Source: Coriolopsis trogii (lineage: Eukaryota > Basidiomycota > Agaricomycetes > Polyporales > Polyporaceae). From it: a DNA stretch of 64,000 nucleotides. Positions 22,592 through 35,168 of the stretch are shown here, one piece after another; the stretch's first letter is position 1; every line of letters begins with the position of its first letter. The stretch is taken from assembly GCA_020543525.1 (NCBI GenBank), contig JAHYIO010000001.1:4340001-4404000 (forward strand), written 5' to 3'. Both the position numbers and the translations under genes were made by a program. The notes beneath the pieces were generated by a model. The model was not told the origin of the DNA and searched no databases. It worked only from the letters and a program-made list of their open reading frames with translations.

Positions 22592-24082
22592 TCACGCCCA
22601 TATGCCCTCAAGAGGGTCAGCAGGGATCTTGTCGTCGTCCATCGCGAGTTCTCTCATCACCTCATCCATCGTCTCCTTGCTTTCGTTCTTCTCTGCTTCT
22701 CCCAATGCTATGGGAATTTCAGCGACAGCATACAGCAAGACGACACATCGTGGGACATACCTTTCCCTCTTCCTTCGCCAAGACTGTGTTCCAGACCTTC
22801 CTCTCCGCTCCTCGCGGCGATGAACAACAGTTCGGCGCCCTCGTAGTCTAACATCTCCCGTCTCTCACATGACGCAAACCGAAGGCCGTACGACTCTCGA
22901 CCCCTTCGACCTCCTTGCCCGAAGACACCTTCCATGATCTCCTTGGGGAATTCTGCACGACGGCCTTTCGGGAGCCCCACCTGGCCAGGACCACTCGGGG
23001 GAGCTAGCGGATTCTTGATCTGGAGCACGAACGACGATGCCTGGTGGATTCCCAACGTCTCTTGGACTGCACCCAGCTGCTCGCCAGATGGGTGAGAGAG
23101 GTAGTACCCGAGGTGCGTCTCGCGCTGCGAGGGAGTGCGCGCCTCGGAGTTGACGATAGCATATGCCCCACGAGCGGCGAGGCGTGCGGGACCTTGATGC
23201 CGAGTGCCTACGCATTTGGTCGGTTCCATGCAAACACACTGCCCGGCAAGGGAACTTACCTCGGGTCTTCGTCTCGTACGTCTTCCCTCCGAGGCCCTCT
23301 TCTAGCTTCTTCAGGTCGTCCGCGACGGTCCCCACGGTCGCCCAGAACACCTGTTTCCGCCCGGTCCCCCTCCCTCCTCCCGCGTCCGGGTTCGGGAGCG
23401 CTTTCTTGCCTACAACGAGCAGACGGAACCGCTTCTTGGCCACATCCTTCGGCTCGGCGGCGGGCACGGCGTCCGCTCCCTCTTCGACAAGGTTCATCTC
23501 CTGCTCCTCCTCGTCATCCGCGTCGGCGTGTTTCGCGGAGCCGCCAGAGCCTGCGGCGAACTGGGGCGGGCGCGGGACGAGGAGCATGTAGAAGCGCTGG
23601 ACGTCGTCGAGGGAATGGGCCTCTTCGAGCTCGACTTTGGGCCGGTAGAAGAAGTAGATGTGGCCGCGCTCGATGGTGCCTGCAACAATGCGTTCGGATT
23701 ATGTTAAGATGACGAAACCTGTAAGAAGCTGAGACGCACCGGTCTGGTACGTGTCTTGGACGGGATGAGGCTCTTTCCTTGTTTCCTCGTGCGCCCCTTT
23801 TGCGTCGGCCTCCTCGACTTTGGCTTTCTTCGCGGGCGGGTTGACCTCCTCCTCTCCCTCTTCTCGAACTGAAGATGTACCGCGCTTCTCTCCCACCGTG
23901 GTACTCAGAGGAGCCTCATCCTTCTCAATCTTTGCCTGCACCCTCTTTTTTGACGCAGGCTTCCTCCTAGTCGACGTCGGCTTCTGCGACTTAGACGCTG
24001 GCTTTTTCTTGACGTCCTCTGCGGATCTGCGCGTCCTCAGGTTGTGCTGTTGAGCAGATTCTTGGGCGCGGGTGGTAGGCAT
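22592..24082 (-). CDS. Conserved fungal Lys/Glu-rich protein (sometimes annotated BTB domain transcription factor)
   Basis: Four exons on the minus strand, at roughly 24082-23740, 23680-23265, 23208-22760 and 22705-22592. The N terminus (MPTTRAQESAQQHNLRTRR) leads into a Lys/Pro-rich, probably nuclear, disordered region with PAKKAKVEE. The second exon has the ordered start GHIYFFYRPKVELEEAHSL, then DVQRFYMLLVPRPPQF, an acidic insert, and RFRLLVVGKKALPNPDAGGG. The third exon has HLGYYLSHPSGEQLGAVQET and ASSFVLQIKNPLAPPSGPG. It ends DPLEGIWA. From memory, fungal relatives are often named BTB domain transcription factor, but I see no clear BTB fold here, so I give that name little weight. It is convergent with the myosin light chain gene, about 230 nt away. 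Confidence 0.72.
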
Positions 24083-24358
24083 GATACGGGTCAGTAAATG
24101 AATGGTGTTTGCAAGCAGAATGGGTGAAGAGGTGGAATATGTAACTCGGGAGAGCCTGACGTCACCGGTGACCGGCCGCTTGTCTTGGGCGCTTACGAGG
24201 GGTGGTTTCGTTTGTCTACTTCAACGCCATCGGTGGGCAAAGACGGGGTGAGTAGAAGATGGTACATGGTATAGTGAGTTCGCACGAGTACAAGTACAAT
24301 CAATATGTCACGACTTCTGCCAGTGCCTTCTCCAATTTGCTACTATGCTGCAGGATTC
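24083..24358. other. Upstream region of the Lys/Glu-rich gene
   Basis: About 280 nt upstream of the ATG at 24082 (minus strand), presumably its promoter. It contains CTTACGAGGGG- and GGTGACCGG-type GC-rich words but no clear TATA element. No gene is seen. Confidence 0.35.
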
Positions 24359-24752
24359 TCAAATCCAGCCATGCTCATGCTCAACTGTCACAACCCCTCC
24401 GTCTGAACAGCCCTCCTGCGAGCAATTGACCAACAGAGCCTGTCGACGGATGCCGACAAGGCTTTCGCGGCAAGGACGCCGATGTAGTAGTACCACTGCT
24501 AGCAGCGCTGCAGCCGCGGGACCCCAGTCCGTAAGCCTGAGGCCATCCGCCCCGCAATGTCATGTATATATGCATATGGACGTACGCGTCTTGGCTCGTG
24601 CCGGCGACGCCGACACCAGTGCTCTGCGCCACTCCCTCCGGCGGCGGCAGGCTGGGAGGCAGGACTCCGGATCCGCCCTGGGGGGCTGCGCTCTCGTCCA
24701 GCAGCTTCTCGAACTCGAGCGCGGGGTCGTAGTAGTACTGCGCGAAAGCCAT
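24359..24752 (-). CDS. Doubtful small gene with one hydrophobic segment
   Basis: A weak candidate. On the minus strand a frame starts MAFAQYYYDPALEFEKLLDE at 24752, followed by a Gly/Pro-rich stretch and TGVGVAGTSQDA. A donor (GTACGTCC) with an acceptor about 50 nt on would join it to DWGPAAAALLAVVLLHRR, a possible membrane helix, and on to a stop at 24359. The first block looks protein-like in composition, but I know no family with it. An acceptor (CACTCAG) just upstream of LSPGYMAFAQ raises the alternative that this is an internal exon of a longer gene extending to about 25040. Confidence 0.3.
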
Positions 24753-25296
24753 GTATCCGGGGCTCAGCTGAGTGCAGGGAGACGATGCGGACGGTATCGT
24801 GCAAACTGATTGAGCGACGTTGGACGCACGGCTCCGGGTTGAGTCGAGGGGTGCATGCAAGGAGGGACGAGCGAGCACAGTACAGCGGGGTATTAGTAGG
24901 GCCCAGAACTGGTACCGCCGATCGGTCATTAGTGCAACGTGCGCGGGGAAGCTGACACGTCTCATACCCACACCACTCCGCGTCCGAAGCTGCAAATGGC
25001 GTCTAGTATCAAAAGCGGGGCTGTCCGGTGCTTTCTCCATGTATCAAGACGTCTGCTCACGTACTACCTAAAAGCAGCGCTCACCGAATGAGAATCAAAG
25101 GCCCATCACGCTCAGTAAACGATGCGGAGACAGTAATAAGAGTAAATAAAAAAGACATAGCAAACGAGCAGCACATACAAATACAACATCTACGTGCATG
25201 CAGCCCAAGCGCATTCATCCTTCACTTCGCACTGCAAATAACCAAGCATCCACAGTCAAACCAGCGTCACAACCAACCTGGAAGCAACACGCGCGC
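24753..25296. other. Intergenic region downstream of PacC
   Basis: About 540 nt that probably includes the PacC 3' UTR and, possibly, upstream exons of the doubtful small gene. A/T-rich runs such as AATAAGAGTAAATAAAAA near 25135-25152 could act in PacC 3' end formation if read from the minus strand, though the evidence is weak. Confidence 0.35.
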
Positions 25297-27981
25297 TCAG
25301 ACAGCGATCATCTCAACGTCCCGAATCTCCTTCTCCACACCCCTCGGCGCCTCCCTCTGCTCATTCCATTGCGGCAGCTGAGGCTGAGGCTGAGGCTGAG
25401 GCGGCGGCATCCCATACTTCTTCCTAAACTCCACATTGATCGCAACCAGCAAGTCTCTCAACAGCGCCGCATGCCGCCTCCGCTCCTCGGGCGTGACAGC
25501 CTCCCGCCCCTCCTTCTCCAGATCGATCCGCCCGACTTTGCGCGCGAGCTCCTCGGAAGCGAACGCCCGGATCGGCGGCAGGACCGGGTACGCCACGCGC
25601 TGCCCCAGCACCGGCGACGGGCTCTCCGACACCGACACCGACCCAGACGGCGACCCCTCCGACGACTCGCCCGACGCGGGCGACGGGCTCCTCGGCCCGA
25701 GCGTCGTCGTCGACAGCGTAGGAGACACCGTCGGCTCGCGCGACGCCGTCGATGACGCCGGCGACGGCGAGCGGAAGCGCGCCCCGAGCGGCGGCAGCTT
25801 GAGCTGGGCGTCCCCAGATGTGAGGAGCGGGTAGAGCGGGTCCGACTTGCTCGACGCGATCGCCGATGCGGGTGGGGGCGCGACCGAGGACGCGGCCAGG
25901 GACGTGAGGTGTGCGGGGGGACCGATGCGCATCGCGGTCATGCTCAGCTTGGGCTCCATTGGCTCTGGAGGCGCCCCGAGCGAGGTCGAGGTCGAGGTCG
26001 AGGCCGAGGGTCCGGCGCTCTTGAGAGGCACGACCGTACGCATGTTCTTGGAGCCGTAGTCGACTGAGGCAAGCTGCACGACGGGCGGCGGCGCGCGGTT
26101 CGTGCGCACGTAGTCGAAGGCGGCCACGCTTTCGGGCGCGACGGTCATCGGGATGTGTGGCGGAGTCGCGCCTGGGGGCGTCGACATCCCAGAGTGCGAG
26201 GACATTGGCGAGGCTCCGGGATTGGGCATACCAGCCATATCGAGCGGAGGCGTGAGGTAGTGCGAATATCCCTGGCCTGGGTACGACTGCGGAGCGAAGG
26301 GAGGCGACTGACTGAGCGACATGAGGCGATCGTCAGTAGCAGATACTCGATGCGCCCGCGCGCGGTTTGAAGGGTATGGGAGCGATGTAGCAGGGCCAGC
26401 CATGTCCTGGGCAGTCGGGTACATCCCATATTGCACAGACTGAACCGGGTGCTGAGAGGACCTGTTCGCGTAAGCTGGTCCGTGGTGGGAGAACTCGCTG
26501 AGTGGCATGTAGCCCGACTCTCCGTGATACCCAGCGCCGGAACCCGGGCCAGGCGCGGATGGGACGCCAGGCATCCCCGCAAGACCAAGCTGAGCAAGGT
26601 TGGCAGGGTCGAAGAAGGAGGGTTCCTCAACGGAAGCGTGTGGGACAGACTGGGAGTGCCCGTGCCTTGGGCCATGGCCGCCAGCGCCTGAGACATCGCG
26701 TCCGAGGGTTATCAAAAAGTCGTTTACAGCTGCAAGCTCTTCAGGGGTTCGGATGTCGAACGATATTGAGCGAGGCGGGAACGATCCGCCCTGAGATACG
26801 GGCGGGCCGTTTGTGGTTGCACTCAGCGACTGCTGGTACGCGAGATTGCTCAAGCGAGCGGCCATATCTGGGCAGAGAATGAGCATGTGCTGGATATATG
26901 CTGTTTTTAAGATACTTACGAGGATCGTAGGCCGGGTTTACACGGCGCTTCTTGACATCAGCGAAGAAATCGTCGACACCATAGTCATAACTGCGCTTCG
27001 AGCCGCTGATAGAGATACTTCGATGGGGATGATCCTCAGCGAGGACCTCCCAAGTTGGCAATTGGGGCTGGGCACGGTATATTTGGCCTCGACCGTGAGC
27101 GGCTACAGCCTCCGCCTGATAATCCAGTTCAGGAGACGGAGTCGGTAATACGCCGAAGTCCGGGCCTGACGCGGACGGTGAGCGCCAGGCTGCGAGATCG
27201 AAAGCGTTATACGCACCAGATGAGCTGTCTGATAGAGGAAGCGATGAGGACTTTGCACGCGCGACGGGTACATGATGGTTTGGAGGGGGTGCGAGCGTGC
27301 GCGGCTTCTCGTTCTCACCTCGTACACGGGAAGAATACGCAGGGTCCGTGACGGTGATAGCTTTCGAGTGCTTGTGTTGCGCATGATGTTCCTCGGTGTG
27401 GATCTTCTCGTGTTTCTTGAGGTCTTGAGGACGCTTGAATGGCTTCTTGCAAATTTCGCATACGTGCGGCTTGAGCGGGGTGTGCACTGCAGTCCGTATG
27501 AGACCGGAGGGATATGGGAAGAATTGCAGCTTATCATACCTCGTAAGTGACTGGTGATATGGTCGCGCTTGGCGCACGTCGTCCCGCAGTCTTTCCACTT
27601 GCAGGTCAAGCAGAGGTTGCCGGTGCTCTTGCGGCCAATGTGGTCATTGCACAAGTGATTATAGAGAGCCTCGGGGTCTGGGAGGACCTTGTCGCAGCCG
27701 ACCCACTGGCACTGGTGGCCTGGGACATCATCAGAGGAGGTTGGGGCAGAGGCAGAGGCAGAGGGGGAGTTCTCGGACTGATTGCGATCCGCAGCGTCCG
27801 AGGGGGCGGACGGGGAGGCGGTGGAAGTCTTGGGAGACGGCGGAGGTTGGCTCATGGTGGGGATGTTGAAGAAGGGGGAGGGGCCAAAGTCGTCGAGGAC
27901 GTCGAACGGATAGAGCTGGCGGTGGAGAGTGTGCTGGAGAGTGGATAGCGGAACGAGATGGGGGATGGAATGTGGAGGCAT
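25297..27981 (-). CDS. RIM101: PacC/Rim101 pH-response zinc-finger transcription factor
   Basis: Activated by the Pal/Rim pathway at alkaline pH. Three C2H2 fingers lie in exons 1 and 2: [40 protein letters not shown] and [20 protein letters not shown]. They are followed by the diagnostic [17 protein letters not shown]. Residue spacing and sequence match PacC over the whole finger region. Next come a basic cluster ([13 protein letters not shown]) and a long low-complexity Ser/Pro-rich tail containing [20 protein letters not shown], ending in PQPQPQPQ and IRDVEMIAV at 25297. The start at 27981 is used; [11 protein letters not shown] at 27855 is an in-frame alternative. Two introns near 27545 and 26925 are visible. 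The tail is the region expected to be removed on processing, but I cannot place the cleavage site. Confidence 0.94.
25374..25404 (+). repeat. Hexanucleotide repeat inside PacC
   Basis: Four to five copies of GAGGCT encode the alternating Pro-Gln tract near the PacC C terminus. A similar GAGGTC repeat at about 25981-26005 encodes alternating Ser-Thr. Both are short coding microsatellites that may vary in length between strains. Confidence 0.7.
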
Positions 27982-30900
27982 GGCGGAGGAGGATAGTCTC
28001 TTAAGCTCTGTCGCCGATGTCGATCTCTTGGCAATGGGCTCGGTGCCAAGACCATCGCTGCGCGGCTTGGCGCACCTTGGCAGGGCTTATGTAACGCGCC
28101 TTACTCGTCCCAACATGGCCTGTGCTTCCGTTCCCCGTCTCCAGCCGTGCTCTGGATCCAATCCCACACCGACTAATCCCACCCCTCTCTCCCGCTTCCA
28201 GTTGCCATCGTCGTTCTCAGCTGACTCTTCAAATCCCATTCTACCCCTCGTATCCCGATCGTCTCAATGGGGGCATTCATTTATTGACCTGCCAAGGGAC
28301 CTCGACGCCCAGGTCGCATTCCTCAGGCATATGCTTGCCGCCAAGCATCCCGCCAAGTATCCTCTGCTCGGAGTCCCACTTGTCCTCTGACGTAGCGGCA
28401 CTGGCCTTCCTCCGACGCGGGCGCTTCCCAAACGAGTAACAAACTATCTTCCGCAAGACTGCAACTGCTCGACGTGAGCATAGTCCCACTCAAGGCGCAG
28501 CAATACGTACACGTTTGGCTATTCTTGCTTCAGCAGATCTCTGCTCTTTCCAGGACGGTGGAAACGCGATTGTTGCTGTTCGGCGCAAGCGGGATCTTCG
28601 TAGGGGCCTGGGCATATCAGTCATCTCAAGCCTTGGGAACCCATCTAACGGAAAGAGTCGTGAGATGTAAACCCACACCGGTGATAATCGTACTGGAACG
28701 GGAGAACATGGGGCACGGAACGCTGTCCACCGCGGGAAGCCTCGGAGCCTTCGCACACCACAGGCGAACTGAATGGACGGTGCTCGCCCTGACCCGGGTA
28801 AGCTCGCAGAACACCTCAGTCTGCGAAGTTGTGGAAACTATTGAATTGAGATTGCAGGTGTTGCAACACCATCCTTCTTTGTAACGACATATTTCTCAGT
28901 CAGTTGAAACCCACCCCATGGTGAGAGATGGCTTGTGCAATGCATCTCATGCCGGGCCGCATGTGAAAGAGTACACGAGGAGTCGGGGCACAACACGGAG
29001 GTCACGTAACAGCCAGTGAGGACAATATCAGCGTCAAGAGATGTCATTCTTGCTTGCGACTCTTCCAAGACGTGCCAAGCCTCCATGGGGCGTCTCAGAT
29101 CGAAGTCCCCGATCGAGATCTTGCCTGTACCCTTGGCGCCGGGGATCTACTTCTGCACCGCAATGCTGCTCTCTCTGGCTTGGCATTCGTCCGTTATGTT
29201 CTAACGCGCCAGCTGCAGCCAACAGACAGACATACCGCCCTTGCGCAGATACATCCGCAAAATCCATGTAGTCTCTGGCATCTTGAAGAATTTGCTCACC
29301 CGTTCTCCCGAAAGATTTCCCGCTGATTCTGCAGTCCCCAGCCCGACCGCTCTCATGGTCCTAAAATTACACTCCACAGTGGCTCAACTTGAACGAGGCT
29401 TTGTACAGGACAACTTCTGATGAATGCTCATGGAACATCTTATACCACACTCAGACTCGCGGGCCCCGACTCAACGCTACGTACGAACAGGGTCACGGAC
29501 CATTGAACTGGATGCATAGTAATGCCGCATCCAACCCACGCTCCACAGCCGAGTCTACCGCACATTCCCAATAGAAATCTCAGCAAGCAGTCGAGTTACC
29601 CGCTCCAGCAAGCATCACCGCACTCGCTCCATGGACTCCCATCTCCCCCTCCCCTGCCCGTCGGACCGTGGTTAAGGAAGCAATAAGCACAGCGACGACG
29701 TCCCGCCCCACCGGGAATCCGTCCGCACACCGAATGACCGGTTCACATTCATTGATTTACCGTCTACAAGTGCACCCACACCACCGCTTCCTCTGTCGTT
29801 CATCACGTATACACATCTCTCAGCCGATCCGCATGTGGTTACGCCCAGTGCCCGTGTCCCCATCCCGCGACCCGTTCCGCGCCCCAAAGCCACCAACCAG
29901 GGCTCGCCGCCGTGGTTACACCAAGCACGAGTCTACTCGCCGCCGCCGTTCTCTCGCACCCACGCTTCAAGAATATCCCGCTGGTGAACGATCCGTCCCT
30001 CCTGTTCCCAGCGCCCAGCGCTGACAGATGCGCTCGAGACCCGTTCACGTGGTGGCCGAGATGGACGACGGCCGAGGGGCGCACGCTGCAGTCAACGTTA
30101 CCGCTTCCACGGGCGTGGAACCACCCACCGTCTCTCGCTCATACCCCCGCACAACCCACACGCAACCCTCCGCGGAGTAGACGAACTGGGTATCCACAAG
30201 GGTACCAACCCAGCGCACGGGGAGCCGGCGGAGATGACGGAGCGCATGGTCGCACCTAGGGGTGGGGAACGGACGAGGAACCCAAGTACCCAAGGGACCG
30301 AGCTCGAAGAGCCAGAATCTGATCGATGCCGCTCGACACTCGGGCCTCAGCAACAGGGACTCGGGATACAGATCTACCCCTCCCCCCCTCCCCCGGGACG
30401 CTCCTGCGCACCGAACGACCGGTACACGACCACAACATCTCCCCAACCAGTGCGCCCACACTGCGGCTTCCCGCGGTGCCCGTAGCGTACACTTGGTCCC
30501 TGCAGTCGGAGTCATGTGGCGATGGTGACGTCTCCCGTCCCGTCGTTCGTTCGCAGCACGCCCAAGACTCGTAAAGCCTACCGTCGAACCAGAGCCGAGC
30601 ACACCAAGGACGCGTCCGCACACCTCTTACAAATCTCTCCGCCCACGCTCGCACCAAAAATACACAACTCGCATGCAAAGCATCAGCGGTACCCCTCCTG
30701 CCCAGCGCGCATTCGCCCCGTGCCCCGTTCCCAGAACGCTCACGGCTTGCGGGTGCAAGACAATAGACCCAGCAGCACGCACGCACCGTCACCCCGTCCG
30801 CGGACCAGGAAGCCAGCATAGCTCCCAAGAATGCCATGTCGCATCTGAGCGATCCAGCCCCTCGCGTGAGGAGCATCAAACCAGCCCACGGGAGACCGGC

Positions 30901-31256
30901 GCGAACGACAATGCGGATGGACAGACATCGAAAATCTACAAGCGCATTGTCCAGTGCGGATGACGCCGCCGTCCGTCATGATGGTGCGACGTCGACATGA
31001 ATAGAGTTTGCATAGTAAGCACAATGCCCCTGCTGCGCGCGCGAAGCCCCAAGTGGTGTTCTATTACAGCTATCCGAGCACTACAGATACAGTATATGGT
31101 GTAATGTAAACAGGGAGAATGATAACGTACAGGATGGCAGAGCAGTCCGAGAGAACGCAGAAAAGACGTAAACGCAGCCGACGCGATGAGAACCACGAGA
31201 CGAGTCGTACAGCAGAGGATTGAGAGTTGAGTTAGCCCGCAGTCGACGTCCAGAGT
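27982..31256. other. Gene-poor 3.3 kb stretch
   Basis: Between PacC and TAF1 no gene can be supported. A 91-residue open frame (28115-28390) contains SFIDLPRDLDAQVAFLRHML, which looks protein-like but has no known relative. A minus-strand frame around 29034-29267 is also unassigned. From about 29600 to 30960 the plus strand is strongly C-rich and G-poor (many CCGCCC, CACACC and CCCAC words), which opens long but compositionally biased frames on both strands. A degenerate duplicated segment is listed separately. I see no reverse transcriptase, transposase, terminal repeat or tRNA. Confidence 0.5.
29724..30473. repeat. Pair of degenerate direct repeats
   Basis: The segment at about 29724-29800 resembles that at about 30407-30473. 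Both contain CACCGAAYGACCGGTWCAC, followed about 30 nt later by AGTGCRCCCACAC and CGCTTCC or GGCTTCC. Similarity seems to continue downstream at lower level (CCCGTGTCCCCATCCCG against CCCGTCCCGTCGTTCG). The offset is about 680 nt. This looks like an old local duplication. The identity was judged by eye. Confidence 0.5.
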
Positions 31257-34200
31257 CTACGACTTCTTGAGCGTCAGCTTGATCTTCGGGGCCCCGGACG
31301 GCGTCGCAGGCGCATCTTCCTCATCCTCGTCCATAGCCATAACCGGGGGACTCGTCGCGAGTGGCGACGGGCCATGGGAGCCTCCGAAGGCGAGTGACGG
31401 CGCAGGGGGACGGAGGGAAGAGCTCGAGGCTCCCGGCGAAAACAGGCTATCGGAGCCCGAGGCACCAAGCGTGAAGCTCCCGGTGCCCGTGGGCGACGTC
31501 GCAGGGGGGCTCGACGCAGATGGAGTGGGGAGCGGAGGGGCGCCTGAGTTGAACTCTGCCCAGCGAGGACACTTGCGATTCGTTTCTGTAGTGAATGGAC
31601 ACGGGAGAAGAAACGAAGCGGTAAGTCGATGCATGGATGCGGTGTGGAAGATGCGCTTGGGACTTACTCATGTGTCCCATCTGACCACAATGGCCACATC
31701 GACGCTAAGAATGACCCGGCGGACAGAACGTGAGTGCCAGATAACGAGGGTACGAGACGGACAGGGCTCACCGTCGTGTCTGGCTTGATTGGCCGGTTGA
31801 GCTGTAGCGGTGTCCCGCCCTCCTTGACAATCTTCGCGTTCTTCCTGTGCAGCCGCCGTTCCTGGTTCTTCTTCATCCGCGCAATCTCCTCCTCGATCCT
31901 GAGAACGCGGACAAACGTGAGCATTCCGATACCACGCAAGCGACTAGGCAGCTGTCATACCTCTTCTTGGCCCGCCGGTCTCTGTCAGCATCGCCGGTGG
32001 GGGCAAGAGCGTCAGCGGTCGTATTCTCCTCCTCGATAGCCTGCCGTTTCTTCACGTAGGCGTTGATGACCGCTGCGTCACGGACGATCTCCGTTTCCCA
32101 CTCCCCGTTCACCAACCGCTTGATCCTCAGCACTCTCCTCGCCTCTGGCCCTTGACTGCCCTCACGAAGAGTGTCGCGTGCAAGCGACGAGCCTCGACTG
32201 TATGTCGGAGAGGTGGGCGCGGGTGTCTCGGCGTGGGCCATCGGGGAGTGAGCAGGAGTGTAGCCTTCAAACATAAGGGATTGTCTGCGTAGAGGGCCTT
32301 TCTTCTTCTCGTCCATGGGTTTCTTCTCTTCCTCCTCTTCAGAGAGCTCGGGCTCGTCTTTGCGACTAAGTGAATCATACTGAGCCTTCCAGATACGCTC
32401 GATCTCGGACTTATAGATCTGCTGCTGCTCTGCGACATTGTAGCGGTGGGCAGACTTCGGACGACTCTCAGCCTCCGCTAGGTGGTCATCAGCCAACGCG
32501 CAAAGAGGGTCAAAGCATGAAGCGCACCTAGTTTCTGCTCATAGTCTTCACCAGCCTTCACAAAGATGTCCTTCATGGAGACACGGATGAAGCTGAATGC
32601 CTCACCGCGGCCCGTGGGATCGCCCTCTCCATGCAGCTTCAACATGGCCTTGGCTTGTGTCGCGAAGAGGAAGTTCTTTGTCGTGATCCACGGCGCAAGC
32701 TGCTGCTCAATGGAGAGGTTCCCTTCGTCTTCCTCAGCAACCTCTCCATTGTAGCTGTAACCAGAATCCTGCAGGTGGCGTTGGCCGACTTGCATGCTCT
32801 CAGAGAGAACGACTTGCTCAGGCGTGACCATCTTGAGCATGTCGGCATGAGAGGGGATCGTCCAGGTGCTCTTCAGACGCCAAAAGCCCTGGTGCGGACC
32901 GCGTCGATGGTATTCCATGAATTCCTGCAGGCAAGTCCTCGTAAGTCATCACAAATCAGCGGCTGCGGTCATAGACAGACCTTCAGACGTTGCCGCATTT
33001 GCAGCTCGTTCTGATCAGGGAAGTATTTCATCAGCCGCGAAATCTTCAATCGCTTCTCAGAGCTCTTCTCAAGCAACTTGAACGCAATGGTCTGAAGGCG
33101 CTGCTTGATAGTATTGGTGATCTTGCGAGAGTGTGGGCCTGGGACCTCCGTAACAGGGTACGTCTGTCCAGCGACAAACAGATTCTCGATCTCTCGAATG
33201 TAGTACTTCGACTCTCCCTTGATAGTCGTGCTGGAACAATTATGGGTGCCTACGCAATGCGAGACAAGTAGCGTGATACACACCGGATCCCTAGGAAATC
33301 GGTTGGGTACGCTTTGTGTCGGAACAGAGGGGCACGGATCAAGTTGTTGTACAACGCTTGTACTGTCTGCCCAGGCAAGACAGAACCGAACTTCATGAAT
33401 GGTGACTCGTCTTGAGGCTCAATGACGATCGGTTCCCCGAGGTCCGCCTTGGTGCGAATCAGCATAGGGCCTCTCGTGACGGAACATGATGCGCACCTTA
33501 GGGATGTAATCATCCTTTTCATTCTTCTTGCGATAGTAGTTGACTAGGATACTTCCCATGCCGAAGTTCTGAACAATAGGCGGGTGCTCCTCAGAGTATT
33601 CGTTCAATACGAAGCCACTTGTGTCGCGCAGACTGAGATCTCCCGTCCGATGCAAGCCTTCAGCAATGTCGCCGCCCTTGCCGACTTTGCGGCCAGCCCT
33701 GTCTTTCTTCTTCTTTGCCGTCCGCACTTTGCTGAAATGAAGCTCGATGTTCGACGGGAACTGGAGAGCAGGACGATGGAATGAACGCGCTTCCTGTTTC
33801 GATAGTCGTGTCTTGTACTGATTGTGGACGACATGAGACATGCACACGAATGATAGCAACGCATATACGCACGAAAGGAAGTTGCAGCTTCTGCGCAGGG
33901 TATGCATGTTCGACGACCAGCTGCCCGAAAGTTTGCCGTACGCGATGCCGACCACCCTCTTTGGAGACCTCGTAATACTGATCGTTGGAGATATTGAACT
34001 TGTCTTTGGGCTGGCCGTCTGTTCGCATTCGCTTCCTGGGTCGGAGTACTTCTTGCACTGCACCACCATGTCAGTCCTGACCGCATGTAGTTGTGATTGG
34101 CACCTACCAGCTGGACGCTCCTCCTGAACTGCATCCTGCTCGTGCAACTCGAGCTGAGTGAAATCTCTGAAGGGCTCTCGAGGACCCCAAATAATACTCT

Positions 34201-35168
34201 GCGTCCACAAGCCCGTTTCCAGGTTCTTGTTCAGAGGAGTGGCAAGGTCGTTCACAGGCGGCGCAGCTGATCCAGTCGCCTCCCCAGCGGGTTCCCATAT
34301 GATATTGTCGTTCCAGTTCGTGATATTCACTAGATCAAAGGAATGGTCGTCAAGTGTGAGGGAGCTCATGCCCTCCGAGCTGGTTCCTCGTGACTATATG
34401 CGTGTCAAACACGATCACATTCGGTGACTCTTTGAGGAACATACCTCAAGTGCTCGCCTAAGATCATGCTCGACATCGCCAGACGCTACTGCCTTCTCTA
34501 CACGTTTGCTTTCCACTTGGCGCTCTGCGTCACCAACGATAGCCTGTAGGAAGTTCTTGGGAACGTCCTTCTTCCTGGGGTAGACAGACTCGACTGCAAA
34601 ATAATGAGAGGTATGAAAACGTGAGGATATGGCACTACACACTGGTGAAGGGGCGTTTGGGAATGCGCGACTTGTGCACGGTCACACCCTTGAACAGCTC
34701 GGTGAAGTCCAGGACTTTGTCTTTCTCGAAATCGGGGAAGCGTTCATAAACGGTCTTGGGACGTTCTACGAGCCGTCGGATCACGCGTTTCCGCTTTTGC
34801 CTGTGGCCCATCTGGGTAGGAGACTCGACCTCCATCTTCACCTGTCTTGTATGTTCGTCCTCTTCCTCCTCGGCCAGCTCCCTGTCAACTTCGTCCTCCC
34901 AGTCCTGTCCCTCTCCTGGTCCGACTACAACATCCTCCTCCTCGTCCCACTTGTCGTTATAAATCTGCTTGGCGCTGAGTGTCGGGACGCCAGATATCCC
35001 GAGCTGGTTTGATAGTCCGGGTCCAGTGGGAAGATCCAGTCCAGAGAGCACATTGCTCAGCGAGAAACCCGTCAAAGTAGCGATGACGCTGTCTTCATCC
35101 TATAGACGACGGGTTAGACGAGTCAGGATGGAACGAAGTTCCGACGTGCGACTTGCCTGGCCAGACAT
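31257..35168 (-). CDS. TAF1: TAF1, largest TFIID subunit
   Basis: TFIID scaffold that binds TBP and core promoters. It starts MSGQ at 35168; the first intron has a GC donor (CAG then GCAAGT) and acceptor TATAG, then DEDSVIATLTGFSL. The acidic N-terminal part has KWDEEEDVVVGPGEGQDWED. Next come LVNITNWNDNIIWEP and LWTQSIIWGPREPF. The central conserved DUF3591 region has PPIVQNFGMGSILVNYYRKK, GQTVQALYNNLIRAPLF, IKGESKYYIREIENLFVAG, ISRLMKYFPDQNELQMRQRL and WRLKSTWTIPSHADMLKMV. Towards the end lies a zinc knuckle, CGHCGQMGHMKTNRKCPRW, then a Ser/Pro-rich tail ending KIKLTLKKS. As in other fungal TAF1 proteins, there is no bromodomain. Roughly 1,100 residues over many exons. The promoter is shared with PA28. 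Confidence 0.94.

Noticed and set aside
23044..23712. Plus-strand open frame of 222 codons
   Set aside because: Antisense to the ordered exons of the Lys/Glu-rich gene; composition (Arg, Ser, Pro) is that of a shadow frame.
29668..30024. Plus-strand Arg/Pro/Ser-rich open frame of about 118 codons
   Set aside because: No recognisable motif, no promoter and no splice context. It is related to a second degenerate segment nearby, so better described as a repeat.
30256..30879. Minus-strand open frame of about 207 codons
   Set aside because: It lies in the C-rich, G-poor block, is rich in Arg, Gly and Cys, and has no domain-like pattern. Skewed composition removes stop codons by chance.
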